From NCBI RefSeq assembly GCF_040115645.1, contig NC_089563.1, positions 930,001 through 994,000 on the forward strand: a stretch of 64,000 nucleotides of DNA. Direction: 5' to 3'. Origin of the DNA: Euwallacea fornicatus (Eukaryota > Arthropoda > Insecta > Coleoptera > Curculionidae). Under the pieces are notes generated by a model. It worked only from the letters and a program-made list of their open reading frames with translations, was not told the origin of the DNA and did not search any database. A program made the translations under genes and the position numbers. Of the stretch, positions 1-11,778 are shown in pieces. Numbering within the stretch: position 1 is the first letter of the stretch; the number at the start of each line of letters is the position of its first letter.

Positions 1-14
1 CCGGTGTGGTTATA

Positions 15-803
15 CAGGGTGGAAATAAAACAGGCGAACATATTTTAAAGACTGATTCTGCGTTCGAAAATACAAAAAAAAGTTGATATAAACAGGAGTC
101 CGCTAAGCGTCCTAAGAGAGTTACGGCCCTTCGAAGGTGGCCCCCAAGAAATGCAAAAAGGCGTGTGGAACTAGAGAGAGCTACATTTACTGAACGTATT
201 TCTGTATCCTTTAATTTTTATGACAATTTGACATCGAAATATGATTTCGTGTTTCAAATTACATAGAAAAGGGACTTTTGATAAATTGTCGGAAGACGAA
301 CCGTTTCAGTGACATGCCGCTTTTAAGGAAACATTGCTAGGTGAATTGGATATTAAAATTTTATAACAAAGCAACAATTTTCTTTTCTAGAAGGTTTGAA
401 ACAATATAAAAGTCTAAAAAATTTGGTTCAAAGTCAATGAAAAAATAAATAAAAATACTACCCAGCTTCAGCTCCTTATCTTGCGATGTTTTGTTTAAAG
501 CGACATGTCTCTTAACCGGTTCGTCCTACGACAATTTATACAGTAACTTTTCTATGCAATCTTAGGCAAGAAATCATATTCTGATGTCGAATTATCATAA
601 AAGTTAAAGGGCACAGGAATATGTAAAATAAATGTGGTTTCTCCCCTGATTCCGCACGCCACTCTATATTTCTTGGGGGCCACATTCGAGGGACCATAGC
701 TCACTTAGGAAGCTTTTACGGACTCATGGTTATACAAATTTTTCTTTATATTTTCAAATGTAAGATTAGGTTTTAAAATATGTTCTATTTCATTGACACC
801 CTG
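15..803. mobile_element. Foldback TA element A1
   Basis: Starts CAGGGTGGAAATAAAAC after TATA and ends with the inverse CACCCTG before AATA. Reading inward from each end on opposite strands gives the same sequence for roughly 340 bp: both arms contain a GGCCCCCAAGAAAT block, a CATAGAAAAG block and a GACGAACCG block. The arms are diverged but clearly alignable, leaving a loop of about 100 bp. No coding sequence was seen. It fits a non-autonomous foldback or MITE of the Tc1/mariner superfamily, judged by the TA flanks and end motif. Confidence 0.8.
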
Positions 804-1843
804 AATAATTTTTGAACAGTTCCACATGCAGTATGTGTATTCCTGAATGAATTTTAGTGTCTGCAGACATTTAGGTTAATTAAAAACGTATAACCGCCTG
901 AGGATGGTGAATTTTGAATCATATACTAAACTGTAAAGCTCGTTAACATAGATATTCGAATAGGAAAAAAAAAGTTTGTTCGTTGTATACATTCACATTT
1001 TTAGAAAATAAAGTGAATTCCAGGTTAAAGCCGATACAATAAAAAAAAAAGAGAACTCGAAAATGCTTATACGGGGTGACCGTTTTTTTCATGTATATTT
1101 AATCAATTTCTTGAATTCGTTTTTATTGATAGCAGATATACCCAAAAGATTCCTTAGAAAGATTATTTGAAAATTTCAGGAGTTGCATGAAAAATAATTT
1201 TATTGGTTTTTGGCTTGGGGCACCTTCGAGAATACTCCTGGAAAGAGCATCACGATTTTATCACATACATATATTGAACTATTTTATGAACTAAACGCTG
1301 GAATGGAAAATTTGATACGAATTTTGGAGGAGGTTCTGAGAAAGTTTCACTCAAGGAAGTAACAGGATCGCACTAAAAAGAAAGAAATTCGTTAGAATTG
1401 TGAAATTTTTATAAATTTTTGTCGATTTAGAAAGTGTGCATAATGATTGATTTGAAACAATTCCTGGCCGCTGACCATATAACTTATAATAGTGATATTA
1501 GTGCCGGTTTGTAATCATGGAGCTACACAAACAGAATGCTGTTTGTTAGAATAAATAAACAAATTTTTGTCATCGGTGCTAGAATAAATAATTTCCGTTA
1601 CCGCTTTGTAATGTCGATTTGTTCAGGTAAGCAATATAAAGCGTTTTTACATTATCATTCCATTGAAAAGCTTTGGAGATTATGCTTTGGAAAACTGTTC
1701 CTCGTCCGCAGAGATTATACTTCAATCTTGTAATGCCGATTTTACATAAGAAGTCAAACTAGTTGCTGGATTCCATTGAAAGAGTCAAAGTACTACAAAA
1801 AATTTTAAGATTTTCTCCCGAAATTGCTTGTAAGCTTACTACA
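804..1843. other. AT-rich intergenic DNA
   Basis: No gene recognised. A lone terminus-like motif, CGGGGTGACC preceded by TA, lies at 1072 without an identifiable partner. A short ORF at 1536-1733 has no family resemblance and is probably chance. Confidence 0.5.
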
Positions 1844-2604
1844 CAGGGTGTTTGGTAGGGCGATAGAAAGTTTTCACTGGAATATATATGGGGTGATTGT
1901 GAAACTATACGACCATATTTATCTTTGTGAAAAATCTCATAATTTTTAAAATAACTGTCTTCTTACCTTTTTATACGAAAAAATTGAGTTGATTCAATTA
2001 AGTTAACACTCTTAATAATAAACACTTGCAGTTCTCGCAGACAGTTTTTTGAATCTTCTTAAAGTGTATAATGGCAAAGTAAAAGAAAAATTCATTAAAA
2101 ATTATTACTATAAAACATTATGTAGACAAATTAATGTTTTAAAATTGTTTGGTTTTAATCTATTTTTACATTTTAAACTAAATTTTCTCGACAGCGGTGT
2201 TAGCTCAAGAAATTTAAATAGTCTTAAGAACTTCTCTGGTGTATACTCCTTCAAATGATATATGATATTATGACGAAATTATAGTTCACAAAATTGAGAA
2301 CAAAAGGAAATTTTACTCACAAGAAAATTAGGCAAGATTAAATTTAAATAAATCTTAATTATTTAAAAATTTAGGCGCTAGTTCTAATATATACAATACT
2401 ACTCTCAATTGATTTTATTTTCAAAATGAGATTCCTCACTTCCAATTCAATTACTTGTCCCTCGTACTCTGCCCTCCCGACTTTCCCTCTTGGCCGTTAT
2501 TACAAAAACGACGAGACTTTGTATAGGGATATTTTATGGACATATAGATTCAAAATGAATCTATGTCCCTTTTAACAATTTCTATCCCTCTACGAAACAC
2601 TCTG
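1844..2604. mobile_element. TA element A2, diverged
   Basis: The left end CAGGGTGTTTGGTAGGGCG and the inverse of the right end, CAGAGTGTTTCGTAGAGGG, match over about 25 bp, with weaker similarity further in. The interior is AT-rich. An ORF at 2049-2258 shows no recognisable domain. Probably an old non-autonomous element of the same CAGGGTG group as its neighbours. Confidence 0.55.
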
Positions 2605-3735
2605 TATAATTGTCCTCCTTTCTTGATTAAGTGAAAATTGCGAGTCGCAAAGTGCATGCTGACTAAACCCCCGGAGTAATTTAGGCGTTATATATCCGAC
2701 GATTACATCACGCCCTCCAAACCCACATAGAACGATAATTAAACAACAAAAGCCCCGCAAGATCTCCATTATCTGAAAATTTAACCGATGTTTATGCTTT
2801 AACGGCCATTTTCGACATAATTGCTGCTTTTACAGACAATGGTTTGCTTGATGTTTTAGTTTTACCAAACTCCATAATTATAGTCAAATAAAAGGCCCGT
2901 CTTCCTGAGTTATTGAGGGGTTGGACGAATTTAACTAAAAACGCCTGTACACTACAAGAGCGATATGTAAAAGCTGACGCAAAGCTTTTATTTGCTCTCT
3001 ATGTAAACAATTCATTTGCCAATATTTCAATAAATAAAGTAAATATTTCATTTACGTTTAATTTGTTTTTTAGGCCCTTTACCACCACACACGAGTTTTA
3101 AATATTTGAATAATTTAAAATAAACTCTGTCGCTTATACATCGTAGAATTTTAAGGAACAATTTGGTTCGATTTTTGTAATAGTGTTCAATCGATTTTGC
3201 TGCTTTCAGCCTGCAGTCGGTGATGGACACATTTTCAGCTTAAAGCCAAATCCTCGCTGAATTGTGGAAAATGTAATGTGAAATGTTACATTTTAAAGTA
3301 ACTTCATCCAACGATCAGTTTTTAAGTTTTGGTAATAGCAACTCCACCTACATGATTACAATTATCCTTCACTACATAAATTCCTAGCAGCAGGTAGTTT
3401 TAATCGTGGGTTTCTTTGTAAACCCACGAAGTTTCTTTCAAAGTTTGTATGCGAACTGAATTTTAGAGTGTTCGATGAAATATTGCCACGAGGGGTAATG
3501 CAATTTTCGACATAAAGAAGTATAGCAAAAGTAATTAGGAGTTTACAAAACAAGAGTTTTTGAAATAAAACTATAATTTTAGCGTACGTGAAAGTTTTCA
3601 TACAATCGGTGGTAAAGGTCAATAATTATGCGTTATACCGACGAGCTAAACGCGGGTTAAGAAGCAGACTTGATTGAAGCGTATTGTAAAAATCTCTATG
3701 TTGACTGATGGCGTATCTACCGATTCCTGAGATAA
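2605..3735. other. Unannotated AT-rich DNA
   Basis: No gene, repeat arm or terminus recognised. Short ORFs on both strands (for example 2913-3101 and 3362-3622 minus) look random. Confidence 0.5.
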
Positions 3736-3743
3736 TAAGCATG
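3736..3743. repeat. Target-site duplication of Merlin (left)
   Basis: TAAGCATG immediately precedes the element end and is repeated exactly at 6292-6299, immediately after the other end. An 8-bp duplication is what Merlin-type integration produces (8-9 bp). Confidence 0.8.
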
Positions 3744-3933
3744 GGTAATTATACCGTAAACAGTTTTTGCTCCGATAGTTCTGATTTTTTAATATGTTAT
3801 TCTAAAGGTCATTTTGAACAACTTTTCTGAAGGGACAAGGGCGCGCAAATGCCTCTTTCACACTTTTTTTTGAGGTTAAACATTTTTCCAAATCCAACTA
3901 TCTTACGGGATCGTGGAGCGAATAGGGGTGCTG

Positions 3934-3999
3934 GGTGGGGTAAGGTAAGGTAAGATGGGTGGTAAGGTAAGGTAACAAGGTGAGGTAAGGTAAGGTAAC
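3934..3999. repeat. GGTAA-rich short tandem tract
   Basis: Runs of GGTAAGGTAAGGTAA separated by short spacers lie just inside the left TIR of the Merlin element. The right subterminal region lacks the expansion, so it grew after, or only on, one side. Confidence 0.75.
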
Positions 4000-4444
4000 A
4001 CATTTCCATTTTTCATCCAAATAATCATTTTCGAATTTATCAATTCGACAACATTGCTTGATTCTCCCAGCATTCACGTCCCACATAAAAACGTTTTGTT
4101 TCGATATTTGTTTTGATATTTTGGACTAGTTTGAAGGGAAAGATGGTTTGTAACGGTTGTGAATTATTGTTAAAATATTTTATCGTAATGTTAAGTGATA
4201 GAAGGCAATTCGTGGATTTTTTAATAAATCATGGACTGTTAGTCAAATATAGCTATTGCAAAGTTGTAAAAATCGATTAGAAATTAACATAAATAGTTTC
4301 TTGTTTACTTGTGGCCGAAAATACAAGAAAAATAAAAAAGTTAAGAAGTGTGCCTTCAAAAAAAAATGCAAAAAGAGGAACGTGGTTTCAAATGTCGAAA
4401 TTATCGTTGGAGAATATAATATATGTATATATAATATATATATA

Positions 4445-5068
4445 TAGGGTGAGTCGGGAGGATCGTGCCAAACTTCAGGAGCGTGTTGTACATGAAAAAT
4501 AAATGTAAAAAAACTCAAATGTTGTTATCCGATTTTCATTTGTTTACAAGTTATAGCGCAAATAAAATTAAAACATAAAGGTTAAGCAACATTTAGACGA
4601 AACGTCTCCTGGACGTTGGATTGATCGTGGTGGCCCTATTAGTTGGCCTCCAAGGTCTCCAGACCTCACACCACTAGACTATTGTTTGTAGAGTTGGTTT
4701 AAAACTGAAGTGTACAGAGTAAAAGTGGACACTCAAGATGCACTAATTCAACGCATTAGAAATGCTGCAGCTTCTATTAAAGAAAGACACGAAACAATCA
4801 GGAGCGCAACGAATGCTCTTCATAGACGAAGCCGAAAATGTTTAAAAGTAAATGGCAATATTTTTGAACATTTACTATGATGTCCAAACGTTAATTTATG
4901 GAATTTCTTATGAAATTTATAATTTTTTTAAATTTTATGTTTTAATTTTATTTACGCTATAACTTGTAAACAAACGAAAATCGGATAACAACATTTGAGT
5001 TTTTTTACATTTATTTTTCATGTACAACACGCTCCTGAAGTTTGGCACGATCCTCCCGACTCACCATA
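4445..5068 (+). mobile_element. Family B element copy 1 (nested in Merlin)
   Basis: The element is 624 bp, with ends (C/T)AGGGTGAGTCGGGAGG and TIRs of about 134 bp that are almost identical to each other (4445-4578 and 4935-5068). TA-rich flanks are on both sides. It inserted into the Merlin transposase gene, so it is younger than that copy. It has the same total length as the copy at 30153-30776 and is nearly identical to it. The terminal bases here have mutated (TAGGGTG at left, CACCATA at right). Confidence 0.9.
4581..4880 (+). pseudogene. Tc1/mariner transposase C-terminus in element B1
   Basis: Only the last ~100 codons of a transposase remain. The reading contains PGRWIDRGGPISWPPRSPD then LTPLDYCL, the C-terminal box of DD41D-type Tc1/mariner transposases, where the Asp of PLD is catalytic. 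A TAG at 4689-4691 replaces the Trp codon seen in the sister copy. After it the frame runs on to the natural stop at 4878-4880. The catalytic domain and HTH are absent, so it cannot be active; the element must have moved with an enzyme supplied in trans. Confidence 0.8.
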
Positions 5069-5081
5069 TATAACTCATATA

Positions 5082-5104
5082 CACTCACTCACTCACTCAC
5101 TCAT
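5082..5104. repeat. (ACTC)n microsatellite
   Basis: About five units of ACTC sit immediately right of element B1, inside the Merlin element. Confidence 0.8.
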
Positions 5105-5738
5105 ATATAATATTTCACTGTTTTGTGGTTACGATTAGGATTTCCTCAACAACAATTTATAATGAAAGAGCTTAAATGCAATTCCAATACTGTTGTAAAG
5201 TGGTCATCATATTGCAGAGAAGTGTGTATTCAGTGGTTACTTAAAAATTCAGAAAAAATTGGTGGAGTTGGAAAAATTGTGGAAATAGATGAAGCAAAGT
5301 TTGGGAAGCGAAAATTCAATAGAGGACGCAGGATTCAAGGAAAATGGATCTTTGATGGGTTCGAGAGAGATACTAAGAGAGTTTTTCTAGTTCCAGTTGA
5401 AAATAGGACCTCACAAACTTTGCTCCAAATTATTAAAGAATGGATACATCCTGGAACCACTATTGTATCGGATTGCTGGAGAGCATATGATGTTTTCAAA
5501 AATGAAGAATATCAGCACTTGCAAATTAATCACTCCCTTCATTATGTTGATTCTAATGATTCACAAATTCACACTCAGAATGTAGAACGTATATGGAGAG
5601 ATATCCGTGGTGGAATTCTCAGATATGGAAGAAAAGAACCCATTTTGGTGGATATCTAACAGAATTTTTGTTTAAACGGTCATTTCCTTTTTTAAGCGAC
5701 ATTCATTATTTCTCTATTGAAATTGCAAAGTTACATCC

Positions 5739-5827
5739 ACCTCAGTAAGGAAATTTATTTCATTTAGTTCAAGTTAGTTCAGGTTAGTTCGGATCACCTC
5801 AGTAAAGGAAATTTATTTCATTTAGTT
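5739..5827. repeat. Short direct duplication in Merlin 3' region
   Basis: CACCTCAGTAAGGAAATTT with its ATTTCATTTAGTT continuation occurs at about 5739-5770 and again at about 5797-5827, separated by a TTAGTTCAGGTTAG-rich spacer. The first copy contains the end of the transposase reading frame. Confidence 0.7.
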
Positions 5828-6291
5828 TCAATTCTTATCAAGCAATATGTTTTTCATTTACTTATTTTGAGCAGAATTTATATATTTTTTCAATTGCGAT
5901 TGCAATTAAAATAAAATTGTAAAATTGTTGTGTATCTTTCTTGCGCAGGGGCCACGCTAGTATTTTAGTCGATTAAGTGAAGTGTCTTTCGGGATTCATG
6001 GAGTGAATTGGAGTGCTGAGTGAGGTAATTATCAACAACGTTTCAGATCTTTAAAGCAACAACAAAATATTACATACCCATGGTGAAGCAGTTTACCCCA
6101 CCCAGCACCCCTATTCGCTCCACGATCCCGTAAGGCAGTTGGATTTGGAAAAATGTTCAACCTAAAAAAAAGTGTGAAAGAGGCATTTGCGCGCCCTTGT
6201 CCCTTTAGAAAAGTAGTTCAAAATGACCTTTAGAATAACATATTAAAAAATCAGAACGATCGGAGGGAAAACCGTTTACGGTACTGTTACC

Positions 6292-6299
6292 TAAGCATG
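6292..6299. repeat. Target-site duplication of Merlin (right)
   Basis: Exact repeat of TAAGCATG at 3736-3743. Confidence 0.8.
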
Positions 6300-7129
6300 C
6301 ACTAATTAGTCGAAACTCCTGGCCTCCATTGCTGTGACATATCAAAGCATTTTCTATTTCGTTGATTTGACCCACATCTGCAGTAAAAGAACTGTGGAAA
6401 GACCAAAAAGAAATATTTTCGTACTTGGCATAGCCGATTTTGCGGCAGAGAATCCGCCAATATTCTGAATCTATTCAGGGAAGCAGGATGCTGAAAATAG
6501 CACTGACATCTTCATGTTTCTCTCTTGAAGCAGACTCATTTAACGACATTTCCAATAAATATTCACCAATTTAAGCTATAAAACATTCGAAACCAGCCGC
6601 TAAATTCCCAATTAATACTATAAATCGCGGTCGATTAGGGCACCCTTAAATTGCACCCTCGATCAGTTCAATTCGCTCTCGGTGCACCCGTCATTACATA
6701 GACCGTTTGGGGTACTTACCTGACTGAAAAATTCTAGAGCCCTTAATCTGCGGTAAATCCCGCTATCGGTTTCCTATAAATCGGTTTTGTTCCGCCAATG
6801 AAACCACGTAAACAACAGGTTACGGAGGAATTTTGTGGAATTAGGTAAATGATTGCACGTGTGGGACTCAGATGACCTGCCTCAATGATGGAATTATTTT
6901 AAGGCAACGTGTGATGTGTCTGGATCTGTTCCAAAAGTCAATTAATTTCTTCTACAATGTAGAAACACACAAAGCGGCAAAATCATCGATTACCCCCCCT
7001 CCCTCTCCATCCGCCGCGTCTATGTGTTTTTGTTATGGGAGAATTTTTCACAAACTGGGCAGTTAAGAAAATTAAAAAATTATAAATTTATAGTTTCATC
7101 GACAAAATTTATTGAATGAAAAACGTTAT
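6300..7129. other. Unannotated DNA
   Basis: No gene or transposon recognised. There is a C-rich patch near 6990-7015. Confidence 0.5.
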
Positions 7130-7993
7130 GAAAAATTCTATGTATATAGAGCAATAGTCGGCAAAACCTTGAGGTTTGCGTGTATTGAAATAATCAAGCT
7201 GTTGATAGTCTCGTATGGAATATTGCTCCATTTCTCTACCGCCGCTGCCACTCACTCATCTGCAGTTTGCAGTGGATTGATACGATTGTGAGGGCTCTAT
7301 CAACGCAATCCCACATAGTTTCAACAGGATCTACATATATGGGTCAAGTTGGCTGGCCAATTGAATCTAATGTTTCAAATGAATCTTGAAGTATTCTTGC
7401 GCCCTGTGGCCGGGCGTTGTCATCCATAAACACAAAATTTTGGCCGAATTCGTTACGTATGAGATAGCTAATGGGCGTAATAATTTGTTACATGTAAATT
7501 CAACCCTCCTCCCGTTCCCTCAACATTACGGTAGCTCCTGGATGACGAGCAACATTGCGGGGAAAATTTATCCGCCACTGAAGACGCGGTCCTCTCCAGG
7601 ATCTTTGTCCATTGCCATCACTAACCAGTCCAATTCTGGTTTCATCTGTAAATAACTCCACTGATGCAAAATTCAACCGCCATGTTCCTGCGCCCACAGG
7701 CAGCACGATGTCTTGTAAGTAAAGTGGGGACCCGTAATGGTCCTCTAGCACGTAAATTTGCATTATAGAGTCTGAAAGTGGGCCCTGAGAGCTGAAGCTG
7801 AAGCTGTGCGGTGTTTGTGGGCATATTGCACCAAATAACGATCCTCCCTTCTGTTGGACATTCGAGGATGTCCACTACGTGGTCTGTTTGCCACTGCAGC
7901 GAATTCTTGATGTTTGTGTAATATTCGCATCACAGATGATCTAGGAATGCCCAAGATTTCCGATATCTGATGATTGAAATGTCCCGCGACGGG
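7130..7993 (-). pseudogene. Tc1-like transposase, degenerate
   Basis: On the minus strand the N-terminal part (7763-7954) carries a paired-type helix-turn-helix: GIPRSSVMRILHKHQ, then RPRSGHPRMSNRREDRYLV, typical of Tc1. Next come LRARGPLRVPTLL in another frame and the catalytic segment WRLNFASVELFTDETRIGL (7500-7763), with the first catalytic Asp in FTDE. Further downstream, readings such as NFVFMDDNARPQGARIL and VETMWDCVDRAL follow in shifted frames. At least three frameshifts and several stops break it. The length from HTH to C-terminus, about 290 codons, fits a nearly complete gene. No clear TIRs were found. Confidence 0.8.
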
Positions 7994-8225
7994 TAAAGCA
8001 GTAATTCTTGATCGATTATAAACGCAGAAATTTCACGACTTTGGCATTATTAATGCACAAAAATGAATAGGAAAAGTACACTGCTAGTGCCAATATTCGC
8101 AAAAATAGTGATAATAAAGTAACGATTCGTTATGGACATCTTTTTAGTGCCTTTTCGTTCCTTCAATACATGCAATTTTGTACCGCAGTAACAAACAACT
8201 AAGTTTAATCGAGTCGTTTCATATA

Positions 8226-8804
8226 CAGGGTGTTAATTAAGTACGTGCAGATATTTCAAGGGATGAATCTCTGGTCGATTCCGAATACAAAGAGTTCCTA
8301 TTAACACGTGGTCGCAACGGCTCCGTGTAAGAGATACAGAGTGTTTAAATTTAAATTTTAATTTGGTTTCCTGTGAATATTTTTGGACACATATGAGGCA
8401 ATCGGATGAAATTTATTATTCGCGGGTTTTTTTTATGATGCAAAACCCAAATGTTATTTTGGTTTTTTGATTACTGATAGAGGGCGCCACGTACAGAATT
8501 TCATCACGTTTAAATTGTCCCTAACTTTTTTGCCCCACACTGTAGGTCACTTTTGTATTAAGGGCATTATTGTACATTTAGTTTTATTCAAAAAAGTACT
8601 CTTGGGGAACATCTATTAAATTTCATCCGATTGCCTGGTCTTGTCCAAAAATATTCTCAGAAAACCAAATTAAAATTAAAATTTAAACACTCTGTATCTC
8701 TTGAACGGAACCGCTGCGGCCATATGATAATAGAAAACTTTTGTTTTAGAATCGGTCAGAGATTCATCCCTTGAAATACCTGCACGTACTTAATTAACGC
8801 CCTG
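8226..8804. mobile_element. Foldback TA element C
   Basis: The element is 579 bp. The left arm begins CAGGGTGTTAATTAAGTACG and the inverse of the right arm CAGGGCGTTAATTAAGTACG. The arms match closely for about 200 bp, including TTTCAAGGGATGAATCTCTG and ACAGAGTGTTTAAATTT. TA flanks both ends. No coding content. Its end resembles elements J and K (TATTTAAGTACGTGG-like). Confidence 0.85.
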
Positions 8805-10817
8805 TATAGGGGGTCCAAGACTTTTGACGTCGTTTGTGTACGCATTTTCATCTGTTTCTAAACCATCATTCATAAAATAAAATAAAAAGAAGGAACATTA
8901 AAAAATAGAAAAGAAGAAAAAATGGCGCAGCATCGTGGTGGAAGGGACTATGTGGGGAATAAATGTAAACCAAAAAGGATTCAGAACGCTTCAGTTCCGT
9001 TGATTCCCTCTCCATCTTGACCGAATTTGATGCAATCTTCCAGTTATCACCTTCTCTTTGTACCCAATCTTGGTGCTATCGGTTCTGTTCTTTTCTTGTT
9101 AAGAGATTTTATTTTGACGTTGAGAAAACCATCAATTGGAGCCATGGGCCTCTTTGGGAATCCCATACTCCGAGCTGCGCGATCCTCTGAATTACAGGTG
9201 GTAAATATTGTGGGAAATTGCAAGACATCGAAAACGTTGTGGTACTTGGCATTTATTTCATTTAATTGGTTGTTTGCAGTTTCCGTATGTTCAGCAGTTT
9301 AATGAAATATTAGGCAAAATAGGTGTAGGTGAATTACTGTCGGATATCCTGAATACTCCGCCCAAATGTGCACGGTGCGGCCGTTTATCGGACTTTTCAA
9401 TCTATTTGAAACAGAATGCTCATACTGTAATTTTTTATCTCTTCTCGTCAGTTCAGGGGAACTGAATCGAAATGATTTCGCTTAATAAAAAGCAGAAAAA
9501 TTAATTCGACTTCCACGTTATAGGATTATTTGCATCTTCCCTTCATACATGATATCTCTTCAAAGTTTTTATTTTAAATTTAATTAAAGAAAGGTCGATA
9601 AATGTATATTTAATTAAACTACAAATATGCTATCAAAAATAACAAAAGTAATTACTGAAAATGGCACCGAACAAGTGTTTCCATTCGATTAATGGGGGAA
9701 TTTCACGGCGGCAATTTGACCTCTAATTTTCAATACTAAGAATAAAAAAATAATTAAATTTTCCATTAATAAAAGTTTTCATTAAAGTCACATAATTTCT
9801 CACTTAAAGCCGTCGCTCTGCATACCTAGAATATTTGTCAACAGTAACTCATATAATTCATAAAATTCATATACATAAGTATCCGGAAATTTCTCATTCC
9901 TTGCATGAGCTTAAGGGTCGTTACCTAGTAGAAGCACAAAACTGCGATATCCTTGCAAGCGCCAGGGGTAGAAATGCTCGTATAAAATTATGTTTACAGA
10001 AATTTAGTAATATTCCCTTGCTGGAACGCAAATTTCAGTGTAAACTAAATGGCTGCGGGAAATTTATACATATATGAGATCAGTATAAACCCAGGGCGTT
10101 GTAATGTTTGCTTGTGTTATTGTGATAATGCAGTAGAACTATTTAGTTTAAATAGCGGTTTGTTCTGTGAAAGTCAGAGGAGGTTTGAGTGCTGCGCTGA
10201 GAAACGAAACAAAGAAACCGCGCTCTCTTATGGGTTCATTAAAATACTTCAAGATCCCAAGAAGCCAGGATCATTTCGTCTATTCAGATGTATTTTCGAA
10301 ATATAACTGTTTGAGCGTAGTTGCTTGTACTCTATTGCTAACAGAAATATAGGAACCATTCTCCTTGCTTTCACTAACACATTGTTGAAACACCCTGTAT
10401 ATTTGGATATTTTTCCAAAATGAAATTGTCTCGAACTAAGTTTTCTACAATACATTATATTTAACGGAAAACACACGTGAATTTCCTGTACGAAGATATT
10501 TTTTATTAGGCCAGTGTCATTGGCCATTAATTCCAGACCGCTTTAAGTGGTTTTTGGCTTTTTGTAATTTGCATCCATTTTCCGTTTCCATTCCATTTGT
10601 TTTAAATCAGTATAGAACTAACTTCTGAGACCACAATGAACAAGTTCCCAAATGGACTGACTTGTTTTTATGCTCAGGGTGACCTTTTTCTTTATTTCGA
10701 AGCAAAATAAAAAAGAGCCGCCGTGTAATAAATATTTATGTAGAGCCGATGTCGCTCCACAGGCAGCGAGAATAAATGTTTTAACTAATAAAAAATAAGT
10801 TCGTCTAAAAACTAAAA
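8805..10817. other. Unannotated DNA with lone TA-element ends
   Basis: No gene recognised. A right-end motif CACCCTGTATA lies near 10390-10400 and a left-end motif CAGGGTGACC at 10675. They do not pair with each other or with a visible partner and may be decayed insertions. ORFs at 9027-9302 and 9835-10077 show no family features. Confidence 0.45.
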
Positions 10818-11036
10818 GTGCAAATCACTTTTTGTCCTAAGTTTAGTTCAAATTATGATAAAGCAATTACTAGACGAAAATATAAGAAACGTAGCAGTTA
10901 CCTTAATAAGTTTAAACGTCAAGTCTGGCAGCAACAAATTAAAGAACAACAAGAAAAATTAAATTACCGAAAAATTCCCACTTGGAGCGAATTCCCATTC
11001 ATGCAGAACAAGGGAATAGAAGAAAATGATAATTAG
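10818..11036 (+). CDS. Unrecognised Lys/Gln-rich ORF, possible exon
   Basis: The open frame ends in TAG at 11034-11036 and has no ATG near its start. A plausible splice acceptor (TTTTGTCCTAAGTTTAG) precedes TTCAAATTATG at about 10846, so it could be a terminal exon encoding roughly 62 residues. The product is basic and hydrophilic (for example KFKRQVWQQQIKEQQEK), without recognisable domains. Lysine-rich chance ORFs are common in AT-rich DNA, so support is weak. Confidence 0.2.
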   Translation: MQITFCPKFSSNYDKAITRRKYKKRSSYLNKFKRQVWQQQIKEQQEKLNYRKIPTWSEFPFMQNKGIEENDN

Positions 11037-11778
11037 AAAACTTTTCCGCGCAGCTCATGGAGACAAGTATCTTACATCTCTCACTATTGTTGAAAGTTTC
11101 CTTGTTTTGAGGCTGCTGGCAAAAATGTTAAATTAATGAGATTATAAATTGAGCCATCTCTATCTCTGGTACATAAATTTATAAGTGTGTATCCAGAGTT
11201 TGAAAGTTTGTTGCATAGCGGTAAATTTAATTCTCGTTGTTTTTAACAAAGTTTGAAAGATGCATTGCATGGCGAGTTTCTCAATTATTCCCTCTCTATC
11301 TTTGTTATGCCACAGCAAACCCTCTTAAGAGCCCTAAATGTGACACGTTAGCTTAGCGATATATTTCCCGTTTAAAAGGGTAATGCCCTTTTAATCTCTC
11401 CTCCGAGAGATGTAAAAACCATTTTTCTTCCTAATTCCAATTTGGGAGCTAATTCAAATGAAATATTATCTTCCATTTTAAGAGAAACTTTTTTTACGAA
11501 CTTCATAAGGAGTTTATGGCATCTGCCCCAAAAATATGATGAAATATTATCTAGCCCTTAAGTTATTCTTACACGGAATCTTCTTTTTATCCGATGTTTA
11601 TTTAATTAAAAACCTCCAAACTTAAACTCTATCAATTATTAGCAGCAAAGAGCCCACTAAGCAGGTCTGGAGGTTAGAAAGAGTCAAAGTAGTCCGTATT
11701 TAGCGCAATAAAAGCTCTCCTAGAAATGGCCAAAAGTTAAAGTAAAACTTAAACTCGTAAAACTTTATGGTTACTTAC
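11037..11778. other. Unannotated DNA (possible intron)
   Basis: No gene or repeat recognised. If the segment at 11779-11831 is an exon, this is the start of the next intron on the minus strand. Confidence 0.45.

Larger units (their letters stand above)
4188..5748 (+). pseudogene. Merlin (IS1595/ISXO2-like DDE) transposase, broken
   Basis: This would catalyse cut-and-paste movement of the surrounding element. The N-terminal part from ATG 4188 reads VDFLINHGLL and then a cysteine-rich zinc-ribbon segment (SCKNRLEI, FTCGRKYKK, KKCAFKKKC), which needs a frameshift near 4255. The 624-bp element then interrupts it. The catalytic part is open from 5123 to 5659. Counted from 5123, the DDE residues are D56 (VEIDEAKF), D117 (VSDCWRAY) and E155 (HTQNVERIW), all present. 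The reading ends early at 5659, but shifting one base near 5647 restores the family C-terminus (GGYLTEFLFKRSFPF) to a stop at 5746-5748. Inactive because of the insertion and at least two frameshifts. An earlier in-frame ATG at 4143 is possible. Confidence 0.85.
3744..6291 (+). mobile_element. Merlin DNA transposon, 2.5 kb, interrupted
   Basis: The element is bounded by TIRs of about 200 bp (3744-3943 and 6093-6291). Both begin GGTAA and contain TACCGTAAAC, a CTAAAGGTCATTTTGAAC block and GGGACAAGGGCGCGCAAATG. Identity between arms is high by eye. It is flanked by the 8-bp duplication TAAGCATG. Inside is an IS1595/ISXO2-type transposase pseudogene on the plus strand, which with the 8-bp duplication identifies the Merlin superfamily. 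A 624-bp DD41D-type derivative (4445-5068) is inserted in the transposase. A GGTAA-rich tract lies just inside the left TIR, and a short direct duplication follows the gene at 5739-5827. Confidence 0.9.
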
